Part shown: piece after piece, positions 31,249 through 40,666 of the stretch
Position numbering within the stretch: the first letter of the stretch is position 1
Layout: each line of letters starts with the position of its first letter
Virus record (IMG/VR): IMGVR_UViG_3300030116_002552
Location: 1-45,306 of that record
Reading direction: 5' to 3' (one strand)
DNA length: 45,306 nt
DNA from: a virus
Translations under genes and position numbers: made by a program
Notes under the pieces: model-generated
Seen by the model: only the letters and a program-made list of their open reading frames with translations
Databases searched by the model: none
Told to the model about the DNA's origin: nothing

Positions 31249-31724
31249 TGGCATATAAAGACTCGACATATATTAAGCATAAGATTACTACTACTGGTAG
31301 TGAAATTAAAATACTAGAATATAAGAATTATAAAAATTATTATTCAAGATTTTACATTAATAGTATAATGTTTACAAATCCGACAACAGGTAGTGCTAGT
31401 TTAGACGTTTATTTTACTAACGAACAATTGTCAACAGCTACTAGGGGAGATTTAGTAGCGTTAAAAAATGGCGATAGGACTCGACTTAATAGTACAACTG
31501 TAGAATATTATATACTTAAAGATGTAGTTATACCTGCAGGAAGTAGTTTAGTTTTAGAACAAGATGATATACATTTAGAAACTCCATTTGATTTAGCAAT
31601 AGTGACTACACAAAGACTTGATGTTTCTATTGAAATAATAGATCAAAAAGATCCTATATATACAGTAGCTGAAAAATTAAGCAGAAGAAATACTAAAAAA
31701 GTAAACCAAAAATATACAAAATAA
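31248..31724 (+). CDS. Structural beta protein, 158 aa
   Basis: Beta-sandwich-like with a lysine-rich tail (SRRNTKKVNQKYTK). Strands are visible at SEIKILEYKNYKNYYSRFY, INSIMFTNPTTGSASLDVYF, and VVIPAGSSLVLEQDDIHLETP. The VIPAGSSLVLEQDD segment is of a type found in small phage virion proteins. It follows the fibre gene with one-base overlap and precedes the holin by 2 bp. Probably a fibre- or tail-associated protein; no family is assigned. Confidence 0.6.
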   Translation: MAYKDSTYIKHKITTTGSEIKILEYKNYKNYYSRFYINSIMFTNPTTGSASLDVYFTNEQLSTATRGDLVALKNGDRTRLNSTTVEYYILKDVVIPAGSSLVLEQDDIHLETPFDLAIVTTQRLDVSIEIIDQKDPIYTVAEKLSRRNTKKVNQKYTK

Positions 31725-31726
31725 TT

Positions 31727-32116
31727 ATGATAAATAATATACTAGGCGGAATATTAGGTAAAGTAGTAGATAATGCTGAAGGCATTTTAGATAAAGTAAT
31801 TACTACTGATAAAGAAAGGTTAGATGCAAAAAAACAAATTAAAGAATTATTAATCAATGCTGAAGCGGCAGCTCAAGAACAAGTAACAAGGAGATGGGAA
31901 GCTGATGCAAAAGCAGGATGGCTTCCATCAAATATAAGACCATTAACTTTAGCGTTTTTAACTATTGTATTAGTTGTAATGTCTTTTTGTGATGGTAATA
32001 TAGGAGCATTTAAAATGAATCCAATGTATGGCCCAATTTATACTAACTTGCTTATGGTTGTTTATGGGGCTTATTTCGCTGGAAGATCCATTGAAAAAGT
32101 AAAAAATAAAAAATGA
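31727..32116 (+). CDS. Three-span holin (GTA holin 3TM family)
   Basis: 129 aa. The amphipathic N-terminal helical region is followed by the family hallmark W-E-A-D-x-K-A-G-W-L-P-S-N-I-R-P-L (about 56-72), then spans LTLAFLTIVLVVMSF and LLMVVYGAYFAGRSIE with a basic end (KVKNKK). The WLPSNIRPL motif is the signature of the phage 3TM holin family. It would permeabilise the inner membrane to release the endolysin. The 4-bp ATGA overlap with the ring-protein gene 32113 shows one polycistronic message. Confidence 0.8.
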   Translation: MINNILGGILGKVVDNAEGILDKVITTDKERLDAKKQIKELLINAEAAAQEQVTRRWEADAKAGWLPSNIRPLTLAFLTIVLVVMSFCDGNIGAFKMNPMYGPIYTNLLMVVYGAYFAGRSIEKVKNKK

Positions 32117-32817
32117 CATTAAACGAAATAGCATATAACTTACTAAATCTTGTAAGAGGGGGGAGGTCTAATCATGATGAGCACATATCGTTAGATCAAA
32201 TTAAATTTAATATTATGTATTATCGTGCTATGTTTATACGACGAGACTATGCTAAAAATGGTTTTGTTAGTAGACATGTAGAGCAAGATTTAGGATGTAT
32301 AAAATTAATAAAAGTTGACGCTAGTAAATGTTGTAATTTACCTATTAATTGTGCGGTATACAGAACAGAAGAAACTATACCTAAAACAATACGTAGAAAC
32401 TTTGAAGAATCTATTACACATGTAGGCGATGTTACAGGTTTGGGAACAATACCTTTTGTTGAGTCTAATTCTATTCAATGGATACCGTATGACAAATACA
32501 CAAAAGATAAAATGAAAGCATATATGATAGAAGATTATTTATATGTGTATAATGCAAACGGTTTAGAATATATAAATGTTAAAGGAATATTTGAAAATCC
32601 TAAAAGTGTAGAAAAATTTGCTGATTGTGCAGAGACGGGGGGTAAATGTTATAGCGATGACTATGATTATCCAATACCTATGGATATGATTACTATGATT
32701 AATCAAGGTATATTAAGTGGAGAATTAACTTTGCTTTCTTCTAGTATGAGTGATACATACAATGATAGAATGCAAGATGTACAAACAAAACAACAACTAA
32801 GTAAAAAACAAAACTAA
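32113..32817 (+). CDS. Ring / connector-like virion protein, 234 aa
   Basis: The N-terminus (MTLNEIAYNLLNLVRGGRSN, then DEHISLDQIKFNIMYYRAMF) is a helical opening that I recall as highly conserved in crAss-like and other Bacteroidota phages. A beta region follows (VDASKCCNLPINCAVY, IPFVESNSIQWIPYDKYT), with a C-terminal helix (MDMITMINQGILSGELTLLSSSMS). Cys are paired in CC and at the C-terminus (CAETGGKC). Position between lysis genes and neck proteins suggests a head-to-tail ring or connector. The name is an inference; the conservation claim is from memory. Confidence 0.65.
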   Translation: MTLNEIAYNLLNLVRGGRSNHDEHISLDQIKFNIMYYRAMFIRRDYAKNGFVSRHVEQDLGCIKLIKVDASKCCNLPINCAVYRTEETIPKTIRRNFEESITHVGDVTGLGTIPFVESNSIQWIPYDKYTKDKMKAYMIEDYLYVYNANGLEYINVKGIFENPKSVEKFADCAETGGKCYSDDYDYPIPMDMITMINQGILSGELTLLSSSMSDTYNDRMQDVQTKQQLSKKQN

Positions 32818-33344
32818 TGGGAAAACAAATGATTAAAAGAAAAGACGGCTCTTACTCACAACGAGGTCTTTGGGATAATATTAGAGCAAATAAAGGTAGT
32901 GGTAAAAAACCTACTAAAGAAATGTTAAAACAAGAAAAGAAAATTAAAAACGAAAATAAAATGGGTGGCAAAAGAAAACTTTACAAAAAAGGCGGTAAGT
33001 CAGAATTTGGCATGCTTAGCGTAAAAGCAGGGGTTGACAACAATCCTAATCCTACAGCAGCTGATAGAATTGTTGGTGCTAAAAAGAATAAAAAGAAAAT
33101 GGGAGGAAAAGCACCAGAAAAGAAAATGTATGGTGGTAAGAAAAAAATGCAGAAAGGAGGGCAAGGCGGACCATTTATAGAAAAACCTAAAGATATGGAT
33201 CTTCCTAAAAAAATGAAGAAGAAAGGTGGAAAGAAAATAATGATGGGTGGCAAGAAGAAAATGATGGGTGGAGGTATGAAAAAAATGTACCAAAGCGGTG
33301 GATTTTTAGATGCTCCTTCAGTAGTTGATTTAGACAACTTATAA
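32817..33344 (+). CDS. Lys/Gly-rich basic protein with GG motifs, 175 aa
   Basis: Extremely basic: Lys, Gly and Met dominate from residue 40 on, with repeated K-K-M-G-G-K units (GGKKKMMGGGMKK). It ends with Y158-Q-S-G-G162 followed by FLDAPSVVDLDNL. It starts MGKQMIKRKDGSYSQRGLWD, an ordered head region of about 30 residues. It may be an internal DNA-binding protein packaged in the head. The tail resembles that of the 33820-34128 protein (GGFLEPPVEN), so the two may share a recognition or cleavage signal. Start and stop are each coupled to neighbours by one-base overlaps. Confidence 0.65.
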   Translation: MGKQMIKRKDGSYSQRGLWDNIRANKGSGKKPTKEMLKQEKKIKNENKMGGKRKLYKKGGKSEFGMLSVKAGVDNNPNPTAADRIVGAKKNKKKMGGKAPEKKMYGGKKKMQKGGQGGPFIEKPKDMDLPKKMKKKGGKKIMMGGKKKMMGGGMKKMYQSGGFLDAPSVVDLDNL

Positions 33345-33820
33345 TGGCTTATACTATTGTAGATATATACAATAGTTATAAAGCTGATAAAAACCAATAT
33401 GTAGACAAAGAAACTTTTAAAAATATTTGTAATCAGTTTAATATAATGATTATGGATTATATTTTAGAAGGTAAGGAGTTTAACATGGGCTACAATTTAT
33501 CTACTTTATCTATTGTAAGAAAAGAAAGAGATCCTAGAACTCCTAGAATAAATTGGGGAGAATCTAACAAATACAAAAAAGAACTTGTAGAACAAGGTAA
33601 AAAATTGTATAGTGCAGATACTGACTCAGGAGAAAAATGGCATATATACCATACTGATGAATTTTATTGTAAATTTTATTGGAGAAAAGGTAAATGCTCT
33701 GTTCCTAATAAATCAGTATATAGATTTGACGCAACGAGAGGAATAAAAGGTAACAAAGAAAAACTAATAAATCTATTAAAAACAGATGAGTTAGCGTATC
33801 TTAAATTTAAAAAGAACTAA
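33344..33820 (+). CDS. Putative HU-like fold protein, 158 aa
   Basis: The segment DYILEGKEFNMGYNLSTLSIVRKERDPRTPRINW (about 37-71) follows the HU/IHF pattern of G-x-x-V/F-x-L/M-x-x-L-x-x-x-x-I-x-R, with an arm-like basic stretch after it. The rest has FYCKFYWRKGKC and PNKSVYRFDATRGIKGNKEKLINLL. I recall similar proteins in crAss-like phages without an assigned function. It sits among neck genes, so it may be an internal DNA-associated virion protein rather than a regulator. The HU analogy is by eye and tentative. Confidence 0.55.
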   Translation: MAYTIVDIYNSYKADKNQYVDKETFKNICNQFNIMIMDYILEGKEFNMGYNLSTLSIVRKERDPRTPRINWGESNKYKKELVEQGKKLYSADTDSGEKWHIYHTDEFYCKFYWRKGKCSVPNKSVYRFDATRGIKGNKEKLINLLKTDELAYLKFKKN

Positions 33821-34128
33821 TGGCAAAAACACCACTATGGCAAAGAAAAGCAGGTAAAAGTCCTTCAGGAGGGCTAACCGCAAAAGGCTCTAAAAGTGCT
33901 GGTGTAGGCAGACCTGTTACTCAAAAAAATCCAAAAGGTAAAGCTAAAAAACGTAAAAAGTCTTTTTGTGCTCGTATGAAAGGTATGCGTAAAAGACAAA
34001 AAGCTAAAAACAATACTGGTAAGGATAGATTAAGTTTAGCTTTAAGAAAATGGAATTGTAGAGAGTGTGGAGGTTGGTATAGAGACGGAGGTTTCTTAGA
34101 GCCACCAGTAGAAAATATATTTGAATAA
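33820..34128 (+). CDS. DUF6321-like basic protein, 102 aa
   Basis: Conserved elements of DUF6321 are seen: WQRKAGKSPSGGLTAKG (8-24), GRPVTQKNPKGKAKKRKKSF (30-49) followed by CARMKGM, then GKDRLSLALRKWNC. To this the gene adds a C-terminal CRECGGWY87-R-D-G-G91-FLEPPVENIFE tail, which resembles the tail of the 32817-33344 protein. The protein is very basic and probably binds DNA or RNA. The family is common in marine phages but has no known role. The CRECGG cysteines might bind zinc together with C50. Starts and ends are one-base overlaps with neighbours. Confidence 0.65.
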   Translation: MAKTPLWQRKAGKSPSGGLTAKGSKSAGVGRPVTQKNPKGKAKKRKKSFCARMKGMRKRQKAKNNTGKDRLSLALRKWNCRECGGWYRDGGFLEPPVENIFE

Positions 34129-35021
34129 TGGCTATATATAAAACAATATCAAGTAAAGCAGTAATCCGTAAAATATTTAGAGATTTAAAACCTCAAAATG
34201 ATAATTGGATTGATGACGCAGTAGAATGGATAGGAGAGGCTTTAGAGCACATAGGTGCCGCACCTCAACTATGTCAAAAGCAATGTGTATTAGATGTAGA
34301 AAATCATAAGACATTAATGCCTAGTGATTTATATTACATTAACCAAGTTGCAATAAATAACTCTGTATCACCTGTAAATTCTAACGAATTAGATAAATTA
34401 ATAGATAAGGTAAAAGAACTAAAAGATGAAATAGCAGAAGCGCAAGCAGCTGGGCAAGAGTATTCAGATACTGCATCTGTATTACACGAAATTAATTCTA
34501 GAATTGTAGTATTAGAAAATGTTTATTTTAAAAACGAAAATCTTTTACAGCCTTTACAGTACGGAGCTAGTACGTTTCACAAATCTATGCATTGTGACAA
34601 CTGTGTAAATGAAAACACTAGACACGAAGATACTTATATTGTAGATTGCGATTATATAAAAACATCATTTGAGTCAGGTAAAATTTGTATTAGTTATATG
34701 GCTTTTCCAACAGATGAAGAATGCTATCCATTAGTACCAGACGATATTAGTTACATGGAAGCTATGTTTTGGTATATATACAAAAAACTTTTAATATCAT
34801 TTGTAGCACCACCTGAAACAAAAAGAAATGGAATAAACTATACGTTTGCAGATCAAAAATGGAAGTACTATTGTACACAAGCTAGAAACGCTGCAAACTT
34901 TCCAGATATAGATAAATACGAGTCATTTATGAATCAATGGGTTAGAATGATACCTAACATAAATAGACACGATACAGCATTTGAAGATTTAAATACAAGA
35001 GAAGATTTATATAGAGGGTAA
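34128..35021 (+). CDS. Head-tail adaptor/ring protein (P22 gp4-like position), 297 aa
   Basis: The N-terminal region is helical (SSKAVIRKIFRDLKPQNDNWIDDAVEWIGEALEHIG, residues 8-43), followed by a mixed core including NHKTLMPSDLYYINQVAINN, a long coiled coil (ELDKLIDKVKELKDEIAEAQ) and a C-terminal helical part (PDDISYMEAMFWYIYKKLLIS). This layout matches the adaptor proteins that sit under the portal in P22-like and crAss-like phages. It immediately precedes the giant neck protein, as gp4 precedes gp10 in P22. Family assignment is by layout and memory; no single motif proves it. Confidence 0.6.
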   Translation: MAIYKTISSKAVIRKIFRDLKPQNDNWIDDAVEWIGEALEHIGAAPQLCQKQCVLDVENHKTLMPSDLYYINQVAINNSVSPVNSNELDKLIDKVKELKDEIAEAQAAGQEYSDTASVLHEINSRIVVLENVYFKNENLLQPLQYGASTFHKSMHCDNCVNENTRHEDTYIVDCDYIKTSFESGKICISYMAFPTDEECYPLVPDDISYMEAMFWYIYKKLLISFVAPPETKRNGINYTFADQKWKYYCTQARNAANFPDIDKYESFMNQWVRMIPNINRHDTAFEDLNTREDLYRG

Positions 35022-38000
35022 TGGCAGATAAAAGATTTATAAAAGGATTATTTAAAGATACTGCGCATATTGACCAACCTGAAGGAAGTTGGCGATATGC
35101 GTTAAATGCGTTTCTTAATCATGCTGATGGAGCTATTACAAATGAAGGAGGTAATGAGGTTGCTGGTGTAATTGCAGATCCAGAGTATGCACCAAACATT
35201 GAATTTTATTTAGTTGTAGGAGAAATAGGAATAGATAATGATAGAACAATATTATTTTTAAAAGATTCTAGACTTCCTTCTGCAGGCTTTACGCCGTATT
35301 CAGCAATAGGTGTTTTTAATCCTAACGGGCAATTATCTGATGGCTATGTTGATAAATTTAAAATGTTACTAGAATTAGATGTAAATAATGGTACTTCATC
35401 GTTTACTAGTAAAAATTTAGATTTAAATTTTAGTCTTAATAGAAGAATTGAAGGTACTTTTAAAGTAGACAGTAGAGGAAATACAATTATATATTGGACA
35501 GATGATTTAAATCCTCCTAGAGCCTTAAATGTTACAAGGCAAGAAAATAATCCAAACTTTAACATAGCTCGTACTATATATGGAACTTCTATTGTAGGAT
35601 CTACAAATCCTTACTATATAGAGCAATTAAATTTATTTCCACATTCTGGACAAACTCCTCATATTAGATTAATAGATAATATAACTAGTCAAGATGCTGT
35701 AAAAGAAGGAGGAGGATTATTAACTGGTGTTTATTATTTAGCTTTAGCATATGTAGATGAAGATTTTGTAGCTACTAATTTTGTAGTAGTTTCTAATCCT
35801 GTATCTATTGTAGATGAGTACGATCACACAAGGCCTACATATAAAAAAGATGGAGCAAAAGATGGAGTACAAACTAGTAAATCTATAAGGTGGGCTATAT
35901 CTAATTTAAATTCTGATTACCCTTATGTAAGACCTGTTGTAATTAGAAAAATGGGAGATGCCATTGATGCATATAGATTAAATGATTTAGATAATACAAT
36001 TGTACAACAGAGAGGAATAATGTTTAGCGGTGTAGAAGGTTATGCAAAAGCTTCTATAGATGATGTTATTATTGACACAGTATCTTACGAAAAAGCTAAA
36101 ACAATTAATCAATTAGATGGTATATTATATTTAGGAAACTTAGAAGCTAAAGAAGATTTAGGATTTCAAAAATATGCTAATAATATAAAAGTAAATTCTA
36201 GATTAAAAACTATAGAGCCTTTTGATGAAATGCATTATAGGGTTGATATGCTAGAAACAGGATATTTAAATTCTCCTGTAGATGGTGGTAATTTAGTAGA
36301 CGAGACTAAATCTTATAGATACCAACCTAATATATATAAATATAAAGGTTTTAAAAGAGATGAAGTATATGCTTTATATATTGCATTTATATTAAATGAT
36401 GGTAGCATGTCATATGCTTACCATATACCTGGAAGAACAGCCGAAAATATACAATGGTTTAATGATGCTGATTATATAGCAGGGTCAGGAATAACTAATG
36501 GGCCATGGCTTGAGAGTGCTTCTGCACCCCCAGGTGACTTTAGAGAACTTAGTCCTTCTGACGCTAAACTTTATCATTTTTGGGATTCAAGTCATGTAAA
36601 TCAAGGGTCTAATTCAAATGCTGCAGGTAACTGTAGACATATGAATTTTTGGCATAATAGAACTGAATTTTATCCATATACAGATAATTATAAAGTTTTT
36701 GATAAAGACGGCGAAATTTTAATAGCAAATTTACAAGGAAGTAATGTTAGACATCATCACTTTCCGTCTAATGAAAATTTAGATAGGATGGTGGTTACAC
36801 AAAGAACAAATCACCATGAAGAAGTAAACACTGATTCTTTTACAGCTCCAACATTTGGAGGATGGCAAGGTGTGTTTGGTTTTGTACAAAAAACTTCAAA
36901 TGATGGAACTGGGAACGCTAGAATTTCACAACCTTCTTGTAACGAAACTTGTGATTGTGCTTATCAAAGTATAGATTATGGTGGTAGTCTAATATCAGAA
37001 ACTGTTGGTACTATTCGAGTAGGAGGTGGTACTGGTTCTTTTACAAGTCAGCTAGATCAGGCTACTGCACTTCCTTTTTCAGGAGGTAACCCAGCAGGAT
37101 ATGCAAATCATGATGCTTGGGCAGCTGATGCAGCATCTAATTTTATACCACCAGTTGATTTAACTGGTGGTGTTTGTAGTGGTTCTGGAAACGGTCCTTA
37201 TGGAGCATTTAATCATAGATTTGTAGCTACTGAGCCTAATACTACAGTTTTTGTTAATTGGTCTTTGGTAATGAACAATACGCAGGGAGGCACCAAACGA
37301 GCATATGTAGGATTAAGAAGTAATATAGCTAATCATCCTACTGATCCTGGTCGACATTCAACTTTTTCAGATGATTGGGAAGCTCAAAATCAAGCAATTT
37401 GGGAGTCTCGATTTATGGATGATGCACCTGGACAAGGGCCTCATTGTGTATCTCCTGCAGGTGGGGTTACAAGACACGGTCTTGATGGGTGGTTTGAATT
37501 TAATTTAATAGATCCTGGAGATTATGTAGAAATGTGGGCACATGGGCATTCTGACAGTGGGTCATCTTCGGACCTTTCTCCAATTTTTAGTGGTACAGGT
37601 GGACATATATTGTGGGATGTACAAGCACCAAATACTAGTGGAGATTTTGATAATATAGAAAATGTAAAAGTATCACATGAAGTAAGAGCATTAGGTTTTG
37701 ATTTAGAAGATATACATATACCTAGATCTATTGCAGATAAAGTACAAGGATTTAGAGTGTATTATGCAAAAAGAGAACACTCTGATAAAACATGTTTAGA
37801 TCAAAGTGTAGTTATACCACAACAAAGACAATCTGGTATATTAGGACTTTGTGCGGAAGCTGCTATAGACCCTGTAGGTGCTCAAACAATGCAAAGTCTT
37901 TTAAATACTCAAGAAAGTTTTTATACAAATAGTGCGTATGCACTTGATCCTGTAGTTTATCCATTTGGATATGAACAGCTTTCTTTTTATGGATTTAATC

Positions 38001-40666
38001 TATTAAGAAGCAAAGATAGTATTGCACCTGCTACGCATATTAAAGTTCAATACGGCGTATATGATTATGTTTGGAATGGGGGAGACATAGAACAAGAAAA
38101 ACAAGAATTTACTGAGTTAGAAGCAAATGCACAAAATAACAATGCTTTAGAGTCTAAAGAAGTATGGACAAATGATAGTGTTCAAAATTGTTATACTCCT
38201 GCAGTATTATCTGCATTATTTGTAGGTAGAAATTATTGTAGTACTAGATTATTTTCTACAACATATAATTTAAATAGAATATTAGGACAAAAAGCAAAAT
38301 CATATATAAACGGAGATTCTATATTTAATGGACAAGCTTTAGGACTAGCTAAAATATTAAATTTATATGGAGATAGTCATATAGCTTTAGGATTAAAAGA
38401 TAATCATGAACTCCCTGCTTTAAGTACAAGACAGAATGGAAACTATGGTGTTACTCCTCTTAATGGCGCTCCGTGTATATTACAAAATTCTTTAGGATAT
38501 TTTGATTTTAATGCACAAAATGGACATTTAACAGACGAAGGTGTAGGATCAACAAATGGTCATGGAACTAGTACAAGTCAAAACATGCATGAATCTTATA
38601 TAGTAGATTTAAAAGCATTTAAGTCAGATGTATATAAATCTATAGATAGTCAACAGTTAATATGGACAGGTTTTGAAGTTTTACATGAAGAAATGGAAAA
38701 CTTTATATTTGAAGAAGATAGTTCTATGACTGGTACAGGGCATACTGCAGATTTAAATGGTTATTTAGATAACGGTTCTGGTGTTAATAATAACTACGAT
38801 GGTATATTTGGTGGAGATATTTTTATATGCAGATATGGTATTATAAAAAGTGTAAGTCCTTTACATAGTAATTCTGATTCTAATGCGCAAAGAGCTATTT
38901 ATGAACATATTGTCGAATCTGTAGATAATATTAATTTTAGACATGCAGAATCTGATGAAAGTTTATATTTCCCAGCTGCTAATTTTAGAGATTTAATTAC
39001 AAAAGGGGGTAAGCAGGATTACATGTCTCAAGATAATTTAAAATACAATAAAAATTATAGTGAGGTAAATGATTTAAGAACTGCAATACCTTTACCAGTA
39101 AAAGATCCAAATCAAATAGATTTTCCTACTAGAACGCATAGAAGTGCTAAGAATGACACTACTAGTTTAATTGATAACTATAGATTATTTTTAGCTAACC
39201 AGTTTAAAGATTTACCTAGAAATAGAGGAGAGTTATGGAAATTAGCATCATTTAGCAATTTATTATATTTCCATATGGAGGATAGTTTATTTAAAGCAAA
39301 AGGTAAACAATCTTTACAAATGAAAGATGGGTCAGAATCTTTTGTAGGAAGTGGTGATATATTCCAACAAGATCCTGATGAAGTTGTACAAACTAGTGAA
39401 GGGTTTGGCGGTACGCAATCTCAATGGGCAGCTATTACTACAAAAGCTGGATACTTTTTTATAGATAAAGATGCTAGAAAAGTATTTTTAATGCGAGACC
39501 AACTTACAGAGATTAGCGCTAATGGAATGGAAAATTGGTTTAAAGATAATATTCCTTTAGCTTTAGAAAGTTATGGACTTAAAAATACAAATGATAATCC
39601 ATTAACAGGAGTAGGTTTTCATTCAGTTTGGGACCCAAAATATAAAAGGATTCTTTTAACGAAAAGAGATATAACTCCTACACAAGATTTCCTAGATGCT
39701 TGGATTGGTTTTGTAGAAGACACTGGAACTCAAGGTTGGCAAAACGGATTAATAGACTACGATGAAGAGCTTAATCAATACTATATATATAATATTAGTA
39801 TGGCTGGTACTACTTATGATTATATAAGCTGGGATAATACAGACTATTTTACAAAAGGCGGTTGGACTATATCATATTTTCCAGAATTAAATGTATGGGT
39901 TAGTTTCCATAGTTATGTTCCTTATATATATTTAAATGACTCTACAAATTTTTATTCTATATCAGATGCTTATTTACCTTATACTAATGGAACTATTAGT
40001 GATACAGGCGCTTTAGATAATCAAGTTAGTTTAGTTGGTAATGCAGGTATTTGGGCGCATCACAGTAAAGTAAAAGGGAGATATTATAAAGACTATACAG
40101 GAAACCTTGATTCAGATAATTTTGAGGTAGAATTTATACATAATGGTAGTAAAACATTAGATAAAATTTATTCATCTTTTGATTTTACTTTACAAACATT
40201 TAAATATAATAGTAATACTGGTACGCATGATATAAATATTTTAGATCATGGGTTTAATAGTTTTTACATATATAATACAAGCCAAATAGATACTTCTGAT
40301 TTACAGTATATGGTAAATACTAGAAAAATTGGTAACGAATGGAAAGTTAATAAGTTTAGAGACATGGCAGATATAAGCAATAATGTTGACGCTTATTATA
40401 CTCCTGGAGTAACTAATATTATTGGAGGTATTAGTACAGGAACTACTACTACATCTCATCTACAAAAAATGTTTACAATAGATAATACTGCTAATTATTA
40501 TGCAGAAATTGTTAATAATAATTATATAAATGCAGGAAAAGCTTGGAATTTACAGAAAAAATTTGTAGACAAATGGATAGGAATTAGATTAATTTGTAGT
40601 AATTCTGATAATAAATTGTTAAATTTGTATGCTACCAATGTAGCGTCGCGAAAATTTTATAGATAA
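35021..40666 (+). CDS. Giant neck/tail protein (P22 gp10-like stabilisation or crAss muzzle-type), 1881 aa
   Basis: The N-terminal region (KRFIKGLFKDTAHIDQPEGSWRYALNAFL, residues 4-32) and the following strands with NGQLSDGY, RGNTIIYWTDDLNPPRALNV resemble the opening of the P22 gp10-type stabilisation proteins that form beta-propeller-like rings below the portal. It is far larger than gp10, with many Asn-, Tyr- and Gly-rich beta regions and Cys clusters (CNETCDCAYQ, near residue 640). In crAss-like phages a giant 'muzzle' protein fills this slot. Likely role: closing the portal channel, forming the neck or tube and binding fibres. Confident that it is structural; the exact homologue is inferred. 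Confidence 0.65.
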   Translation: MADKRFIKGLFKDTAHIDQPEGSWRYALNAFLNHADGAITNEGGNEVAGVIADPEYAPNIEFYLVVGEIGIDNDRTILFLKDSRLPSAGFTPYSAIGVFNPNGQLSDGYVDKFKMLLELDVNNGTSSFTSKNLDLNFSLNRRIEGTFKVDSRGNTIIYWTDDLNPPRALNVTRQENNPNFNIARTIYGTSIVGSTNPYYIEQLNLFPHSGQTPHIRLIDNITSQDAVKEGGGLLTGVYYLALAYVDEDFVATNFVVVSNPVSIVDEYDHTRPTYKKDGAKDGVQTSKSIRWAISNLNSDYPYVRPVVIRKMGDAIDAYRLNDLDNTIVQQRGIMFSGVEGYAKASIDDVIIDTVSYEKAKTINQLDGILYLGNLEAKEDLGFQKYANNIKVNSRLKTIEPFDEMHYRVDMLETGYLNSPVDGGNLVDETKSYRYQPNIYKYKGFKRDEVYALYIAFILNDGSMSYAYHIPGRTAENIQWFNDADYIAGSGITNGPWLESASAPPGDFRELSPSDAKLYHFWDSSHVNQGSNSNAAGNCRHMNFWHNRTEFYPYTDNYKVFDKDGEILIANLQGSNVRHHHFPSNENLDRMVVTQRTNHHEEVNTDSFTAPTFGGWQGVFGFVQKTSNDGTGNARISQPSCNETCDCAYQSIDYGGSLISETVGTIRVGGGTGSFTSQLDQATALPFSGGNPAGYANHDAWAADAASNFIPPVDLTGGVCSGSGNGPYGAFNHRFVATEPNTTVFVNWSLVMNNTQGGTKRAYVGLRSNIANHPTDPGRHSTFSDDWEAQNQAIWESRFMDDAPGQGPHCVSPAGGVTRHGLDGWFEFNLIDPGDYVEMWAHGHSDSGSSSDLSPIFSGTGGHILWDVQAPNTSGDFDNIENVKVSHEVRALGFDLEDIHIPRSIADKVQGFRVYYAKREHSDKTCLDQSVVIPQQRQSGILGLCAEAAIDPVGAQTMQSLLNTQESFYTNSAYALDPVVYPFGYEQLSFYGFNLLRSKDSIAPATHIKVQYGVYDYVWNGGDIEQEKQEFTELEANAQNNNALESKEVWTNDSVQNCYTPAVLSALFVGRNYCSTRLFSTTYNLNRILGQKAKSYINGDSIFNGQALGLAKILNLYGDSHIALGLKDNHELPALSTRQNGNYGVTPLNGAPCILQNSLGYFDFNAQNGHLTDEGVGSTNGHGTSTSQNMHESYIVDLKAFKSDVYKSIDSQQLIWTGFEVLHEEMENFIFEEDSSMTGTGHTADLNGYLDNGSGVNNNYDGIFGGDIFICRYGIIKSVSPLHSNSDSNAQRAIYEHIVESVDNINFRHAESDESLYFPAANFRDLITKGGKQDYMSQDNLKYNKNYSEVNDLRTAIPLPVKDPNQIDFPTRTHRSAKNDTTSLIDNYRLFLANQFKDLPRNRGELWKLASFSNLLYFHMEDSLFKAKGKQSLQMKDGSESFVGSGDIFQQDPDEVVQTSEGFGGTQSQWAAITTKAGYFFIDKDARKVFLMRDQLTEISANGMENWFKDNIPLALESYGLKNTNDNPLTGVGFHSVWDPKYKRILLTKRDITPTQDFLDAWIGFVEDTGTQGWQNGLIDYDEELNQYYIYNISMAGTTYDYISWDNTDYFTKGGWTISYFPELNVWVSFHSYVPYIYLNDSTNFYSISDAYLPYTNGTISDTGALDNQVSLVGNAGIWAHHSKVKGRYYKDYTGNLDSDNFEVEFIHNGSKTLDKIYSSFDFTLQTFKYNSNTGTHDINILDHGFNSFYIYNTSQIDTSDLQYMVNTRKIGNEWKVNKFRDMADISNNVDAYYTPGVTNIIGGISTGTTTTSHLQKMFTIDNTANYYAEIVNNNYINAGKAWNLQKKFVDKWIGIRLICSNSDNKLLNLYATNVASRKFYR

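Noticed and set aside
32981-33397. 138-aa Phe/Pro-rich leftward ORF
   Set aside because: Antisense of the AAA/GGA-rich basic protein; composition is purely complementary.
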